From NCBI RefSeq assembly GCF_002288105.1, contig NZ_CP016774.1, positions 1,267,010 through 1,331,009 on the forward strand: 64,000 nucleotides of DNA, written 5' to 3'. Shown piece after piece: positions 16,884 through 25,466 of the stretch. A model generated the notes under the pieces. It ran no database searches. It had not been told where the DNA came from and was given only the letters and a program-made list of their open reading frames with translations. Origin of the DNA: Candidatus Planktophila versatilis (GTDB lineage: Bacteria; Actinomycetota; Actinomycetes; Nanopelagicales; Nanopelagicaceae). The stretch's first letter is position 1. Every line of letters begins with the position of its first letter. A program made the position numbers and the translations under genes.

Positions 16884-17233
16884 ATTCGAGCCTTCACAAC
16901 TTTTCGGGCGACTTTAAGTGAAAGGTAAGCGACTATCAATGAGGCAACTACGTTGATAAGCAAATATGAGAATCCAGCTTCATCAGGTGCCACAGCCTCA
17001 TATGTCACAGCAGAGAATGTGGAAAGTCCGCCGCAGAAACCTGGAAGTAAGAAATAACGTAGCTCTGTAATTCCGCGACGCTCCATCAACACTAGGAAGA
17101 AGATTGCTAAAGCTACTGCAAGTAGATTGGCGGCAAGTGTTCCGTTACCACTGTGTGGAATTATTAAAGAAAGTATCCAGCGGGTAAGAGAGCCGAGAAC
17201 TCCCCCAAGTGAGACTAGCCAGACCGCCTTCAG
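16880..17233 (-). CDS. crcB: Fluoride channel subunit CrcB (second copy, non-canonical start)
   Basis: Only the C-terminal 70 residues follow a normal start (GTG at 17092), but the same frame stays open upstream and encodes the missing N-terminal half of CrcB: VSLGGVLGSLTRW, then NGTLAANLLAVALAI, then the visible GFCGGLSTFSAVTYE. Between the last upstream stop and 17092 there is no ATG, GTG or TTG. The best start is CTG at 17233, 2 bp after the sdhB stop codon, which gives 117 residues, the normal family length. Translation is probably coupled to sdhB. The other explanations are a 70-residue fragment or a sequencing error near the start. It overlaps the first crcB by 4 bp. Confidence 0.75.
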   Translation of the reverse strand: MKAVWLVSLGGVLGSLTRWILSLIIPHSGNGTLAANLLAVALAIFFLVLMERRGITELRYFLLPGFCGGLSTFSAVTYEAVAPDEAGFSYLLINVVASLIVAYLSLKVARKVVKARI

Positions 17234-17235
17234 TG

Positions 17236-17994
17236 TTAGCTGCGCTTTTCTCGCTTGAGAAGACCGGCAAACATGCGAGCTGGATCGTACTTAATATCAA
17301 CAACGCGCTCCTTCATTGGAATGATTGCGTTGTCAGTGATCTTGATGTGTTCTGGGCAGACCTCAGTACAGCACTTTGTGATGTTACACATTCCAAGACC
17401 ATGCTCTTCTTGAGCAGTGCGTTTACGGTTTTTCAAGATATCTAGTGGGTGCATATCGAGTTCTGCGATACGGATAAAAAATCGTGGCCCAGCAAAAGAT
17501 GGCTTGTTCTCTTCGTGGTCGCGAATTACGTGACAAGTGTCTTGGCATAAGAAGCACTCGATGCACTTGCGGAACTCTTGGCTGCGCTCGACATCGACTT
17601 GTTGCATGCGTGCTTCACCTGGTGCTAAATCCTTAGGTGGCTCATAGGCTGGAATTTCCATTGCTTTCTTATAATTAAATGATACGTCGGTAACGAGATC
17701 TTTAATGACAGGAAATGCACGAAGTGGTGTAACAGTAATAGTTTCATTCTCATCAAATGAAGCAACCTGAGTCATGCAGGCAAGGCGTGGTTTGCCGTTA
17801 ATCTCCATCGAACAAGATCCACATTTTCCTGCCTTGCAGTTCCAGCGGACAGCGAGGTCACCCATCTGCGTTGCTTGAACACGGTGAATAACATCGAGAA
17901 CTACTTCGCCCTCGTTGACATCAACTTGTACATCTTTGAGACCACCATCTTTTGCGTCTCCTCGCCAGATGCGAAGATTAAGTGTGCGTGCCAT
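17236..17994 (-). CDS. sdhB: Succinate dehydrogenase/fumarate reductase iron-sulfur subunit
   Basis: A 252-residue subunit carrying three clusters: [2Fe-2S] ligands in CKAGKCGSC with a later cysteine in RLACMTQ; [4Fe-4S] in CIECFLCQDTC; and a [3Fe-4S]-type set in CNITKCCTEVCP. It passes electrons from the flavin of SdhA to menaquinone at the membrane anchor. The start overlaps the end of sdhA by one base. Two crcB genes follow directly in the same direction. The size and cluster pattern match the Sdh1 type of actinobacteria (Rv0247c in Mycobacterium). Confidence 0.95.
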   Translation of the reverse strand: MARTLNLRIWRGDAKDGGLKDVQVDVNEGEVVLDVIHRVQATQMGDLAVRWNCKAGKCGSCSMEINGKPRLACMTQVASFDENETITVTPLRAFPVIKDLVTDVSFNYKKAMEIPAYEPPKDLAPGEARMQQVDVERSQEFRKCIECFLCQDTCHVIRDHEENKPSFAGPRFFIRIAELDMHPLDILKNRKRTAQEEHGLGMCNITKCCTEVCPEHIKITDNAIIPMKERVVDIKYDPARMFAGLLKREKRS

Positions 17995-19901
17995 TAGTTG
18001 GAACCGCCTTTCGCAATTTCTTCCGGTGTCATGTACTTCTCAAGTTCGTGCACATCAAAGAGATCAAAGAGCTCTTTAGGCAATACTGGCAAAGCTTGTT
18101 CTTTAATGTTGACTTGATTGCCGTCAAAGCTGGCGATGTTATTGATCTGGCGCCATTTGTTATTCATGCCAGGGAAATCATCTCGAGTGTGTCCACCACG
18201 CGATTCTTCCCGCAAAAGCGCCGACTTTGCTGTTGATTCAGCAACCAGGAGCATGTTGTCTAGATCAAAGGCTAGGTGGAATCCTGGGTTGAATAAACGC
18301 CCCCCGGAAACGGCAACGTTCTTACTGCGAGCGCGAATGTCGGCAATCTTGATGATTGCTTCTTCAATCTCGGTGCGCGTGCGAATAATTCCAATTAAGT
18401 TATGTGTGACTTCCTGCAGCTCCGCGTGAAGTGAGTATGAGTTCTCTCCACCTGCGCGACTAAATGGTGCTTCGATGCGATCGGCGGCGGCCTTAACTGA
18501 TGCAGCCGAGACAGGATTAGCACCCGCGCTCTTCACATAATTTACGGCGCCAGCACCTGCCCGGCGACCAAAGACAAGAAGGTCTGTGAGTGAGTTTCCG
18601 CCAAGACGGTTTGAGCCGTGCATTCCACCAGCAACTTCACCGGCAGCGAAGAGTCCTGGAACTCCTATTGCTGCTGCAGTATCTGGTTCAACTTCCACTC
18701 CGCCCATCACATAGTGACAAGTTGGGCCAACTTCCATCGCCTCTTTTGTAATGTCAACGCCAGCAAGTTCATAGAATTGATGCCACATCGAAGGAAGACG
18801 CTTCTTGATCACTTCAGCAGGGATGCGCTTTGAAACATCGAGGTAGACACCACCATGTTCAGTACCGCGTCCTGATTTCACTTCGGTATTAATCGCGCGA
18901 GCAACTTCATCGCGTGGCAGGAGCTCTGGCGGACGTCGGTTGTTATCTTGATCTAGATACCAGCGGTCTGCTTCTTCTTCATTATCGGCATACTTATCTT
19001 TGAATACATCTGGGATGTACTTAAACATAAAGCGCTCACCGAGTGAGTTAGTCAAAATTCCGCCCTCACCACGAACTGATTCAGTAACAAGGATTCCACG
19101 TACTGAAGGTGGCCAGACCATTCCGGTTGGGTGGAACTGTAAGAACTCCATATCAACCAGGTTCGCGCCTGCTTTGAGCGCAAGTGCATGTCCGTCTCCG
19201 GTGCCTTCCCAAGAGTTCGATGTAATCTTAAAAGTTTTTCCAACACCGCCGGTAGCAATAACTACTGCAGGTGCTTCAAAGAGAACTTCTTCTCCGCTCT
19301 CACGCCAGTAACCGTAAGCACCAGAGATTTTGCCATTCTCTTTAAGAATTTCAGTGATGGTGCACTCTGCGAATACTTTTATTTTGGCTTCCATATCGCC
19401 AAACTCACGACCATCTTTCTGCTGCAACTGAACAATCTTCTGTTGCATTGTGCGAATAATTTCCAGGCCGGTGCGATCTCCTACGTGAGCAAGGCGTGGA
19501 TATTCATGTCCACCAAAGTTACGTTGTGAAATCTTTCCTGCTTTTGTGCGATCAAAGAGCGCACCCCACATTTCAAGTTCCCAGATGCGATCTGGTGCTT
19601 CTTTGGCATGTAGTTCTGCCATCCGGAAATGGTTAAGGAATTTACCGCCGCGCATAGTGTCGCGAAAGTGGACCATCCAATTATCTTTATCATTCACATT
19701 TCCCATAGATGCAGCAGCGCCGCCTTCGGCCATCACCGTATGAGCTTTACCAAAGAGTGACTTACAGATGATTGCAACGCTCAAGCCTGCTTCGCGAGCC
19801 TCCACAGCTGCACGTAAACCAGCGCCGCCAGCACCAATAATAAGGACGTCGTACTTCTCTCTTTGTAGAGTTGATTCGTTGGCAGTCATATCTGTCGGCA
19901 T
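17994..19901 (-). CDS. sdhA: Succinate dehydrogenase/fumarate reductase flavoprotein subunit
   Basis: A 635-residue flavoprotein. The FAD-binding fold begins VLIIGAGGAGLRAAVEA, and the histidine in KAHTVMAEGGAA is the expected covalent FAD attachment point. The active-site region includes HPTGMVWPPSVRG and TESVRGEGG. AGEVAGGMHGSNRLGG is the second dinucleotide signature. It oxidizes succinate to fumarate, or can reverse with a low-potential quinol. It sits between the membrane anchor (3 bp upstream) and sdhB (1-bp overlap). Confidence 0.96.
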   Translation of the reverse strand: MPTDMTANESTLQREKYDVLIIGAGGAGLRAAVEAREAGLSVAIICKSLFGKAHTVMAEGGAAASMGNVNDKDNWMVHFRDTMRGGKFLNHFRMAELHAKEAPDRIWELEMWGALFDRTKAGKISQRNFGGHEYPRLAHVGDRTGLEIIRTMQQKIVQLQQKDGREFGDMEAKIKVFAECTITEILKENGKISGAYGYWRESGEEVLFEAPAVVIATGGVGKTFKITSNSWEGTGDGHALALKAGANLVDMEFLQFHPTGMVWPPSVRGILVTESVRGEGGILTNSLGERFMFKYIPDVFKDKYADNEEEADRWYLDQDNNRRPPELLPRDEVARAINTEVKSGRGTEHGGVYLDVSKRIPAEVIKKRLPSMWHQFYELAGVDITKEAMEVGPTCHYVMGGVEVEPDTAAAIGVPGLFAAGEVAGGMHGSNRLGGNSLTDLLVFGRRAGAGAVNYVKSAGANPVSAASVKAAADRIEAPFSRAGGENSYSLHAELQEVTHNLIGIIRTRTEIEEAIIKIADIRARSKNVAVSGGRLFNPGFHLAFDLDNMLLVAESTAKSALLREESRGGHTRDDFPGMNNKWRQINNIASFDGNQVNIKEQALPVLPKELFDLFDVHELEKYMTPEEIAKGGSN

Positions 19902-19904
19902 CCT

Positions 19905-20705
19905 TTAGAAGAAGTAGAAGTTTGTCCAGGCGCCAGTTGCAACTTGGCGAACGTAGATATCGGCAAATGCAACGCCAGCAAGTGAGTACCAGGCAAATTG
20001 TTGATGCTTGTGATTAAGCGCTGATACCCAAGTCCATGCCTTATATCGAACTGGGTGCTTTGAGAAATGTTTCAAACGTCCGCCAACTGTGTGGCGACAT
20101 GAGTGGCATGAAAGTGAATAGAACCAGAGAAGTGTTGAACTCACGAGCAGTACGAGGGAACCAACACTCATATGTCCCCACTCACCTTCAACGCTCTTAA
20201 ACGAAATAATCGCGTCATAGGTAAGAAAGACGTTAAAGACCAAACCTGCATAGAAGAACCAACGGTGTGAGTTCTGCAAGATAAGAGGTGCACGTGTTTC
20301 ACCTGTGTACTTGGTGTGTGGTTCGGCAACAGCGCACGCTGGTGGTGAAAGCCAGAAAGCGCGGTAATAAGCCTTGCGGTAGTAATAACAAGTCATACGG
20401 AAACCAAGTGGGAAGATCAAAATAATAAGTGCTGGTGAAAGTGCGAAGTTAAAAATTTGAGCACTGACCGGGGTAAAGCCAAGAAATGTTGCTTCCGGCA
20501 CGCAGGCTTCTGATAAACACGGTGAATAGAAAGGTGAGATCAGATGATCTTTGTAGTAATTGGCACCCTCGAAAGCTCTAAAGGTTGCATAGATAATGAA
20601 TGAGAAAAGAACTCCGAAGGTAATTGCGGGTTCTAACCACCATTTATCTGTGCGTAGCGTGCGCTCTTTAATCTTCGCGCGCGTTGGAGAAAAAACTCCG
20701 GACAT
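19905..20705 (-). CDS. sdhC: Succinate dehydrogenase membrane anchor (Sdh1-type)
   Basis: A 266-residue integral membrane protein with about five transmembrane segments and several histidines in helices, as in Rv0249c-type anchors that carry haem and bind quinone. It is a single fused-length anchor in place of separate small SdhC and SdhD proteins. Segments such as WFYAGLVFNVFLTYDAI and CHSCRHTVGGRLKHF are characteristic. First gene of the leftward sdhC-sdhA-sdhB-crcB-crcB unit; its upstream region (20706-20830) should hold the promoter. Confidence 0.85.
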   Translation of the reverse strand: MSGVFSPTRAKIKERTLRTDKWWLEPAITFGVLFSFIIYATFRAFEGANYYKDHLISPFYSPCLSEACVPEATFLGFTPVSAQIFNFALSPALIILIFPLGFRMTCYYYRKAYYRAFWLSPPACAVAEPHTKYTGETRAPLILQNSHRWFFYAGLVFNVFLTYDAIISFKSVEGEWGHMSVGSLVLLVSSTLLWFYSLSCHSCRHTVGGRLKHFSKHPVRYKAWTWVSALNHKHQQFAWYSLAGVAFADIYVRQVATGAWTNFYFF

Positions 20706-20836
20706 GTCTGCTCCCCTAGTTTTCCCGAGTGACGGGATTCTCTAATGAGAGAAGTGTGCGCTTACTGGGGCAAAGTCGCTAGGCGGTGAGCCGCATATAG
20801 CTTATGAAGTCAGCCACAACTGGCGCATGAAATGCA

Positions 20837-20865
20837 AAACCCGCCCCAGTGCATGAGGCGGGTTT
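20837..20865 (-). terminator. Terminator downstream of tRNA-Ser(UGA)
   Basis: AAACCCGCC (20837-20845) pairs with GGCGGGTTT (20857-20865), a 9-bp GC-rich stem followed on the minus strand by GGGTTTTGCATTT. It lies 11 bp from the 3' end of the leftward tRNA and separates it from the sdh promoter. Confidence 0.78.
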
Positions 20866-20876
20866 GGCATTAAGCG

Positions 20877-20959
20877 CGGAGGACGTGGGATTTGAACCCA
20901 CGAGGCTTTCACCTGCCGGTTTTCAAGACCGGTGCACTCGGCCGCTATGCGAGTCCTCC
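20877..20959 (-). tRNA. tRNA-Ser (anticodon UGA)
   Basis: The reverse complement folds as a class II tRNA: acceptor GGAGGAC with GTCCTCC, G discriminator, anticodon stem CCGGT/ACCGG around CTTGAAA (anticodon TGA), long variable arm CAGGTGAAAGCCTCG and T arm GTTCAAATC. It reads UCA/UCG-type serine codons. CCA is not encoded. The gene for the cognate synthetase, serS, lies 0.9 kb away. Confidence 0.94.
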
Positions 20960-21019
20960 GTGGGAGAGATTACCCGAAAGTGGCCATCTTGAATAATTCA
21001 GCGAAAAATTAGTGAGTAA

Positions 21020-21850
21020 TTAGGCAGGAAGTTCGAGCAGCTGCTCGATGATGATTGCAACACCATCTTCTTCGCATGGACCAGCAACTCCTTTTGCATA
21101 CTTCACTCCCTCGGGATGTCCATCAGACATCGCAAATGATCGTCCGCACCATTCAAGCATTGAGAAGTCATTTGGATTATCTCCAAATGAAACACAATCG
21201 GCTGCATCGATTCCAAGTCGAGCCGCCATCTTTGCAAGTGTCATTCCCTTTGAAACACCAATAGCTGAAATTTCAAGAAGTGAGTCATGCGGATTTGAAT
21301 GTGTAACAGTTGCTAGGCCTTCTAATTCAACTGATGCGATAGCTAACATTTCATCCGATGTTAGCTCCTGCTGAGAGCAGCGAGCGAGCAGCTTCAGTGA
21401 TGGAGAAGTAATCACTTCTTCAATGCGATCTACTCCGATGTTATCTAAACCAACATCCCAGCGCGGAATATAAATCTTTTCTCGGTGAAAGTAATTATGT
21501 GATTCCACTGCAAATGAAATCTGGGGAATCGCTGCACGCAATCGCTTGACAGATTCCAGGATATCTTCAGCATCCATCAGCCATTGTTCTAGGACTTTAT
21601 CGTTCTGCAGGTCATACAACATGGCGCCATTGCCGCATATTGCGTTACCAATTCCAAATGCCTCTTTGATCTCTGGCATCCAACGCGGTGGGCGACCTGT
21701 AACAAAGAAGATTTCAATTCCCATGGAATGCGCTTTACGAAAAGCGTCGATGGTGCGCTGAGTTACATTGCCATAGTGGGCGACGATGGTGCCGTCGAGA
21801 TCTGATGCAATGAGCTTTGGACGGCGCTGCGATACTTGAGGAAGACTCAC
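21020..21850 (-). CDS. HAD-superfamily (Cof-type) sugar/nucleotide phosphatase
   Basis: A 276-residue cytosolic hydrolase. Motif I is [12 protein letters not shown], with the nucleophile and general acid aspartates; motif II is the threonine in FVTGRP; motif IV is [10 protein letters not shown]. The insertion of about 100 residues between motifs is a C2B cap as in Cof/YidA enzymes, which dephosphorylate sugar phosphates, FMN or PLP. The start overlaps the end of serS by 4 bp, so it is in the pheA-serS operon. The substrate is unknown. Confidence 0.9.
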   Translation of the reverse strand: MSLPQVSQRRPKLIASDLDGTIVAHYGNVTQRTIDAFRKAHSMGIEIFFVTGRPPRWMPEIKEAFGIGNAICGNGAMLYDLQNDKVLEQWLMDAEDILESVKRLRAAIPQISFAVESHNYFHREKIYIPRWDVGLDNIGVDRIEEVITSPSLKLLARCSQQELTSDEMLAIASVELEGLATVTHSNPHDSLLEISAIGVSKGMTLAKMAARLGIDAADCVSFGDNPNDFSMLEWCGRSFAMSDGHPEGVKYAKGVAGPCEEDGVAIIIEQLLELPA

Positions 21851-23115
21851 ACAACCTCAAATTTCTTCATGCCAAGAAATGGTTGCAGCGCTGCCGGAAC
21901 ATTGACTGTGCCATCTGCATTTTGATGATTCTCTAAAATTGCAACAATCATGCGAGGAATAGCAACTAGGGTGCCATTGAGAGTGGCAATTGCTTTGACT
22001 CCTTCAGAGTCTTTATAACGAATATTCAAGCGTCGCCCTTGAAACTCCGTGCAGTTCGATGTACTGGTTACTTCACGATAGGCATCTTGCGTAGGAATCC
22101 ATGCTTCAATATCAAATTTACGTGTGGCAGATGAACCCAGATCACCTGATGCAACATCGATTACGCGGAATGGGATCTCCATTGCGCTCAGGAAATCTTT
22201 CTCCCACTGCAACAACCGCAGATGCTCTGCTTGTGCATCTTCAGGTTTGCAGAAGGTAAACATTTCTACTTTATCGAATTGATGCACCCGAATAATTCCG
22301 CGAGTATCTTTCCCATATGTTCCAGCTTCGCGGCGGAAACATGATGAATATCCGGCGTAGCGAAGTGGCAATTTATCAACCGGCAGAGTTTCATCCATAT
22401 GCATCGCTGCAAGTGGGACTTCAGATGTTCCTACTAAATAGACATCATCTTTTTCAATGCGATATACATTCTCTGCTGCTTGGCCAAGAAATCCTGTTCC
22501 CTCCATTGCCGCAGGGTTTACCAACACTGGTGGAATAACAGGTGTGAAACCATTCTTTACCGCGCTCTGGATTGCGTAATTAACGAGTGCAAATTCCAGG
22601 AGCGCACCAACACCGGTCAGGTAATAAGAACGTGAGCCAGCAACTTTTGCACCGCGCTCGGTATCAATGGCACCTAGTAACTTACCGAGTTCAACGTGAT
22701 CCTTCGGCTCAAAACCATCTTTGCCAAAATCGCGCGGGGTTCCAACATGTTCAATGATGAGGAAGTCTTCTTCGCCACCTATAGGTGCTTGAGTGTCTAA
22801 TAGGTTGGAGAGTTGCAAAATTAACGCTTTGGTTTGCTCTTCTACCTGGGCGCGCTTTGTATCGGCCGCTTTTACTTTATCTGCCAAGGCCTTCGCGTTC
22901 TCAAGCAGTGCTGCTTTCTCATCACCTTTAGCTGCGCCAACGCTCTTGGAAAGGGTGTTCTGTTCTTGGCGTAGCGTTTCAAACTCTGTTACCGCAGCGC
23001 GTTTCTTCTCATCAATTGCAAGGATTTGATCTACGAGTTCAACACTTTCACCGCGCCCCTTTTGTGATGCACGGACAACATCTGGGTGCTCACGTAAGAA
23101 TTTGATATCAATCAT
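21847..23115 (-). CDS. serS: Seryl-tRNA synthetase
   Basis: A 422-residue class II synthetase. Residues 1-110 form the long antiparallel coiled coil that grips the variable arm of tRNA-Ser ([19 protein letters not shown] and following). Motif 2 is [14 protein letters not shown] with the ATP-contact arginine, and the serine-binding loop is in [10 protein letters not shown] and [18 protein letters not shown]. It overlaps pheA by 4 bp and the HAD gene by 4 bp. Confidence 0.97.
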   Translation of the reverse strand: MIDIKFLREHPDVVRASQKGRGESVELVDQILAIDEKKRAAVTEFETLRQEQNTLSKSVGAAKGDEKAALLENAKALADKVKAADTKRAQVEEQTKALILQLSNLLDTQAPIGGEEDFLIIEHVGTPRDFGKDGFEPKDHVELGKLLGAIDTERGAKVAGSRSYYLTGVGALLEFALVNYAIQSAVKNGFTPVIPPVLVNPAAMEGTGFLGQAAENVYRIEKDDVYLVGTSEVPLAAMHMDETLPVDKLPLRYAGYSSCFRREAGTYGKDTRGIIRVHQFDKVEMFTFCKPEDAQAEHLRLLQWEKDFLSAMEIPFRVIDVASGDLGSSATRKFDIEAWIPTQDAYREVTSTSNCTEFQGRRLNIRYKDSEGVKAIATLNGTLVAIPRMIVAILENHQNADGTVNVPAALQPFLGMKKFEVV

Positions 23116-23954
23116 GCGCGCACCTCCCGTGGATAAGATCCTAAGAATCTAATGTCGTCGCAGATTTCGCGGAGCTCTTCCACGGATTTACCGACTGGCG
23201 CATCTTTAATATGACCTTCGACATCAATGATGAAATGGTAGTGACCAAGTTCGCGACCCGTTGGACGTGACTGGATGAATGTCAGGTTTACATCGTGTTG
23301 GGCAAAGACTTGCAGAATTTCAAGGAGCGCTCCCGCATGGTCGATACCGATAAAGACGGCAATCGAGGTGCGATCGTGTCCGGTCGGCTCTGGCATCCAT
23401 CCCGGCTTCTGGGCAGCGATAAATCGGGTGACGGCGCCACCATTATCTCCAATATTTTCAGCAATTACTTCTAGGTTGAAATGTTGGGCAGCCGCACTTG
23501 ATGCAATAGCTGCATCTATTTCACCCTTACTCACTGCCTCCGCTGCGGCAGAAGTTGATGCAGTAGAAACTATTTCTGCATGCGGATAGTTCTTTGCAAT
23601 ATAGGCCCGGCATTGTGATTCGGCATGTGGATGTGTGCCAATACGCTTAATTTCTTTCGTACCTGGCTTAACCATTAAGGCAAAGGTCACAGCCAGTGTT
23701 ACTTCTCTAGCGATTGTCAGTGGTTCTCCAGTTGCAAGTTCATCAAGGGTGCGCGCAACAACGCCTTCTACCGAATTCTCAATCGGAACGAGTGCGTAGT
23801 CAGCTTTCCCAGAACGCACTGCATCGAGTGCGGCGGTGACATTGGCAAAAGGAATGGAGATATCAGCTTCACTGGTAATTGTTTTTAGTGCAGCTTCCGT
23901 AAAAGTTCCAACCGGCCCCAAATAGGCATATGTATGGCTGTCTTGGGTGCTCAC
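23112..23954 (-). CDS. pheA: Prephenate dehydratase
   Basis: A 280-residue monofunctional dehydratase converting prephenate to phenylpyruvate. [14 protein letters not shown] opens the catalytic domain, and [11 protein letters not shown] and a threonine in GAVTRFIA are catalytic-site signatures. Residues about 195-270 are an ACT domain with [17 protein letters not shown], the ESRP-like phenylalanine-binding element, so feedback inhibition is likely. No chorismate mutase domain is fused. It is 3 bp downstream of the glycerophosphodiesterase gene. Confidence 0.95.
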   Translation of the reverse strand: MSTQDSHTYAYLGPVGTFTEAALKTITSEADISIPFANVTAALDAVRSGKADYALVPIENSVEGVVARTLDELATGEPLTIAREVTLAVTFALMVKPGTKEIKRIGTHPHAESQCRAYIAKNYPHAEIVSTASTSAAAEAVSKGEIDAAIASSAAAQHFNLEVIAENIGDNGGAVTRFIAAQKPGWMPEPTGHDRTSIAVFIGIDHAGALLEILQVFAQHDVNLTFIQSRPTGRELGHYHFIIDVEGHIKDAPVGKSVEELREICDDIRFLGSYPREVRA

Positions 23955-23957
23955 TGG

Positions 23958-24653
23958 TTAAGGATACCCGAGTACCTCACGTGCATGTGCCGGCTTATTG
24001 GTGATGAGAATGTCTACGCCTAATTTTTGGCACAAGTGAATGTCCGCATCCTTATCGACGGTCCACACATTGAGCGAGCGCCCCAGCGACTGGATCTTTT
24101 TCGCAATCATTGGCTCAGCACGTAATTCGTTCATTCCTGGTCCAATTGCAGCACTAGATGAAAAACGTGCCTGAAACCATGGCGTATTTTTATGCATGAG
24201 AAATGTTGTGTTGATTGTTGAATCTAATCTGCGCATCTTCTCCACCGCCAGCCAACTAAATGACATGACAGAGACTGCAATTTTTGCGAGTGCTTTCTTT
24301 TCATGAAGTGCCGTCACTAATAACTCTTCAACGCGGTTGCCGGAAAAGACGGGATGCTTAGTTTCTAAAAGCACACCTTTCTTATTGGCGATTGCATAAT
24401 CTAAGAAAGTATCAAGGGTGAGAACCTGTGGGTATGCCCGAGATACCTCTTTATATGTCATCTCAGCAATGAGGCCTCGGTTGCCAGCCCGTTCGAGCAT
24501 CGAAGCGTTATGCCACAAGATAGGTACTTCATCTTTGGTGATGCGCAGATCGCACTCGAAGCCGTCGGCGCCTTGTTCAACTGCGCCTTCGTAGGCGGCC
24601 ATGGTGAGTTCTGGAAAATCGGCACTCGCACCGCGATGCGCGTAGATGAGCAT
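23958..24653 (-). CDS. Glycerophosphodiester phosphodiesterase
   Basis: A 231-residue GDPD-family enzyme hydrolysing glycerophosphodiesters to glycerol-3-phosphate and an alcohol. AHRGASADFPELT holds the catalytic histidine and arginine, GADGFECDLRITKD the metal ligands, and LWHNASM the second histidine. Near the end NVWTVDKDAD is typical. There is no signal peptide, so it acts in the cytosol on phospholipid turnover products. TACTCT on the minus strand (24666-24661) lies 7 bases before its ATG, which suggests a leaderless mRNA that opens the pheA-serS operon. Confidence 0.9.
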   Translation of the reverse strand: MLIYAHRGASADFPELTMAAYEGAVEQGADGFECDLRITKDEVPILWHNASMLERAGNRGLIAEMTYKEVSRAYPQVLTLDTFLDYAIANKKGVLLETKHPVFSGNRVEELLVTALHEKKALAKIAVSVMSFSWLAVEKMRRLDSTINTTFLMHKNTPWFQARFSSSAAIGPGMNELRAEPMIAKKIQSLGRSLNVWTVDKDADIHLCQKLGVDILITNKPAHAREVLGYP

Positions 24654-24660
24654 GAGACCG

Positions 24661-24682
24661 AGAGTAGCAAAGAGATTAGTCT
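24661..24682. promoter_or_regulatory. Divergent leaderless promoters between the GDPD and phosphatase genes
   Basis: Only 36 bp separate the two start codons. AGAGTA (24661-24666) is TACTCT on the minus strand, 7 bases before the GDPD ATG. TAGTCT (24677-24682) on the plus strand is 7 bases before the phosphatase ATG at 24690. Each must have its -35 region inside the other gene. Spacing equals that seen at other starts in this window. Confidence 0.55.
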
Positions 24683-24689
24683 TACCCCC

Positions 24690-25466
24690 ATGGGCCAGCT
24701 CTACTTCGCAACTGCCGCGCGTTCTGCGGTGGGTCTTGTCCGCAAGGGCAATGAAGATAGCGCTCTTACTTCACTGCACGTTATTGCTGTTGCCGATGGA
24801 ATGGGCGGGCATGCAGCAGGAGAAGTTGCATCAAAGATTGCAATCAATTCACTTGCCGAACTCACCTCAGTTATTACTCACCCAGATATTGATTCTGATT
24901 CTGCTGACGATCTCTTTGGCCAATCACTTCACACTATTGATACTCAGATAAAGAGTGCGGCAGATGAAAACCCAGAGCTTTCGGGCATGGGAACTACGTT
25001 GACATCTCTCTTTCTCTCACAGGAAAAGATTGCCTTGCTCCACATTGGAGATTCCCGGGCATATCGGTTGCGGGCAAACTCATTTGAGCAACTCTCCCTC
25101 GACCACACCGTGATTCAAGAGCTACTTAGCCAAGGTGCAATTTCGGAGGCAGATATTGCAACGCATCCTCAGCGCTCGGTGCTCACTCAAGTCCTCATGG
25201 GCGATGGCATCACACACGCACCTCTACTGATTCTCGAAGGAAAAGTTAAAGATCGCTATCTAGTATGCAGCGACGGATTGAGCTCTGTCTTAACCGAGAA
25301 AGAGATTAAGTCATTGATTAAAGGTAAGAATCGCAAAGAAGCTGTTGATGCTTTAGTTGATGCCACCTATATCAATGGCGCTCCCGATAACGTCACGGTA
25401 ATCATCGCTGATCTGGTGGAGATAAGTGAAGATAGTTCGATTCTCACCTTAGGTGCCGCACAATGA
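24690..25466 (+). CDS. PP2C-type Ser/Thr protein phosphatase (PstP-like)
   Basis: A 258-residue PPM phosphatase. Metal-binding motifs are RKGNEDSAL, VADGMGGHAAGEVAS, the GDSRAYR strand, the VCSDGLS element and GAPDNVTVII near the C-terminus. It removes phosphates put on by the kinase encoded next to it. It starts at ATG 24690; a longer reading from 24510 would run through the divergent promoter and the GDPD gene and is rejected. Unlike mycobacterial PstP, no C-terminal membrane anchor follows, so it is probably soluble. The stop overlaps the kinase start (ATGA). Confidence 0.93.
   Translation: MGQLYFATAARSAVGLVRKGNEDSALTSLHVIAVADGMGGHAAGEVASKIAINSLAELTSVITHPDIDSDSADDLFGQSLHTIDTQIKSAADENPELSGMGTTLTSLFLSQEKIALLHIGDSRAYRLRANSFEQLSLDHTVIQELLSQGAISEADIATHPQRSVLTQVLMGDGITHAPLLILEGKVKDRYLVCSDGLSSVLTEKEIKSLIKGKNRKEAVDALVDATYINGAPDNVTVIIADLVEISEDSSILTLGAAQ

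Noticed and set aside
16880..17092. Second crcB as a truncated pseudogene
   Set aside because: The same frame continues upstream without a stop and encodes all missing parts of the protein, so a rare start is the simpler explanation.
17093..17240. Fluoride riboswitch before the crcB pair
   Set aside because: The region is coding (crcB N-terminus and the sdhB end), and no crcB-motif pseudoknot could be recognised.
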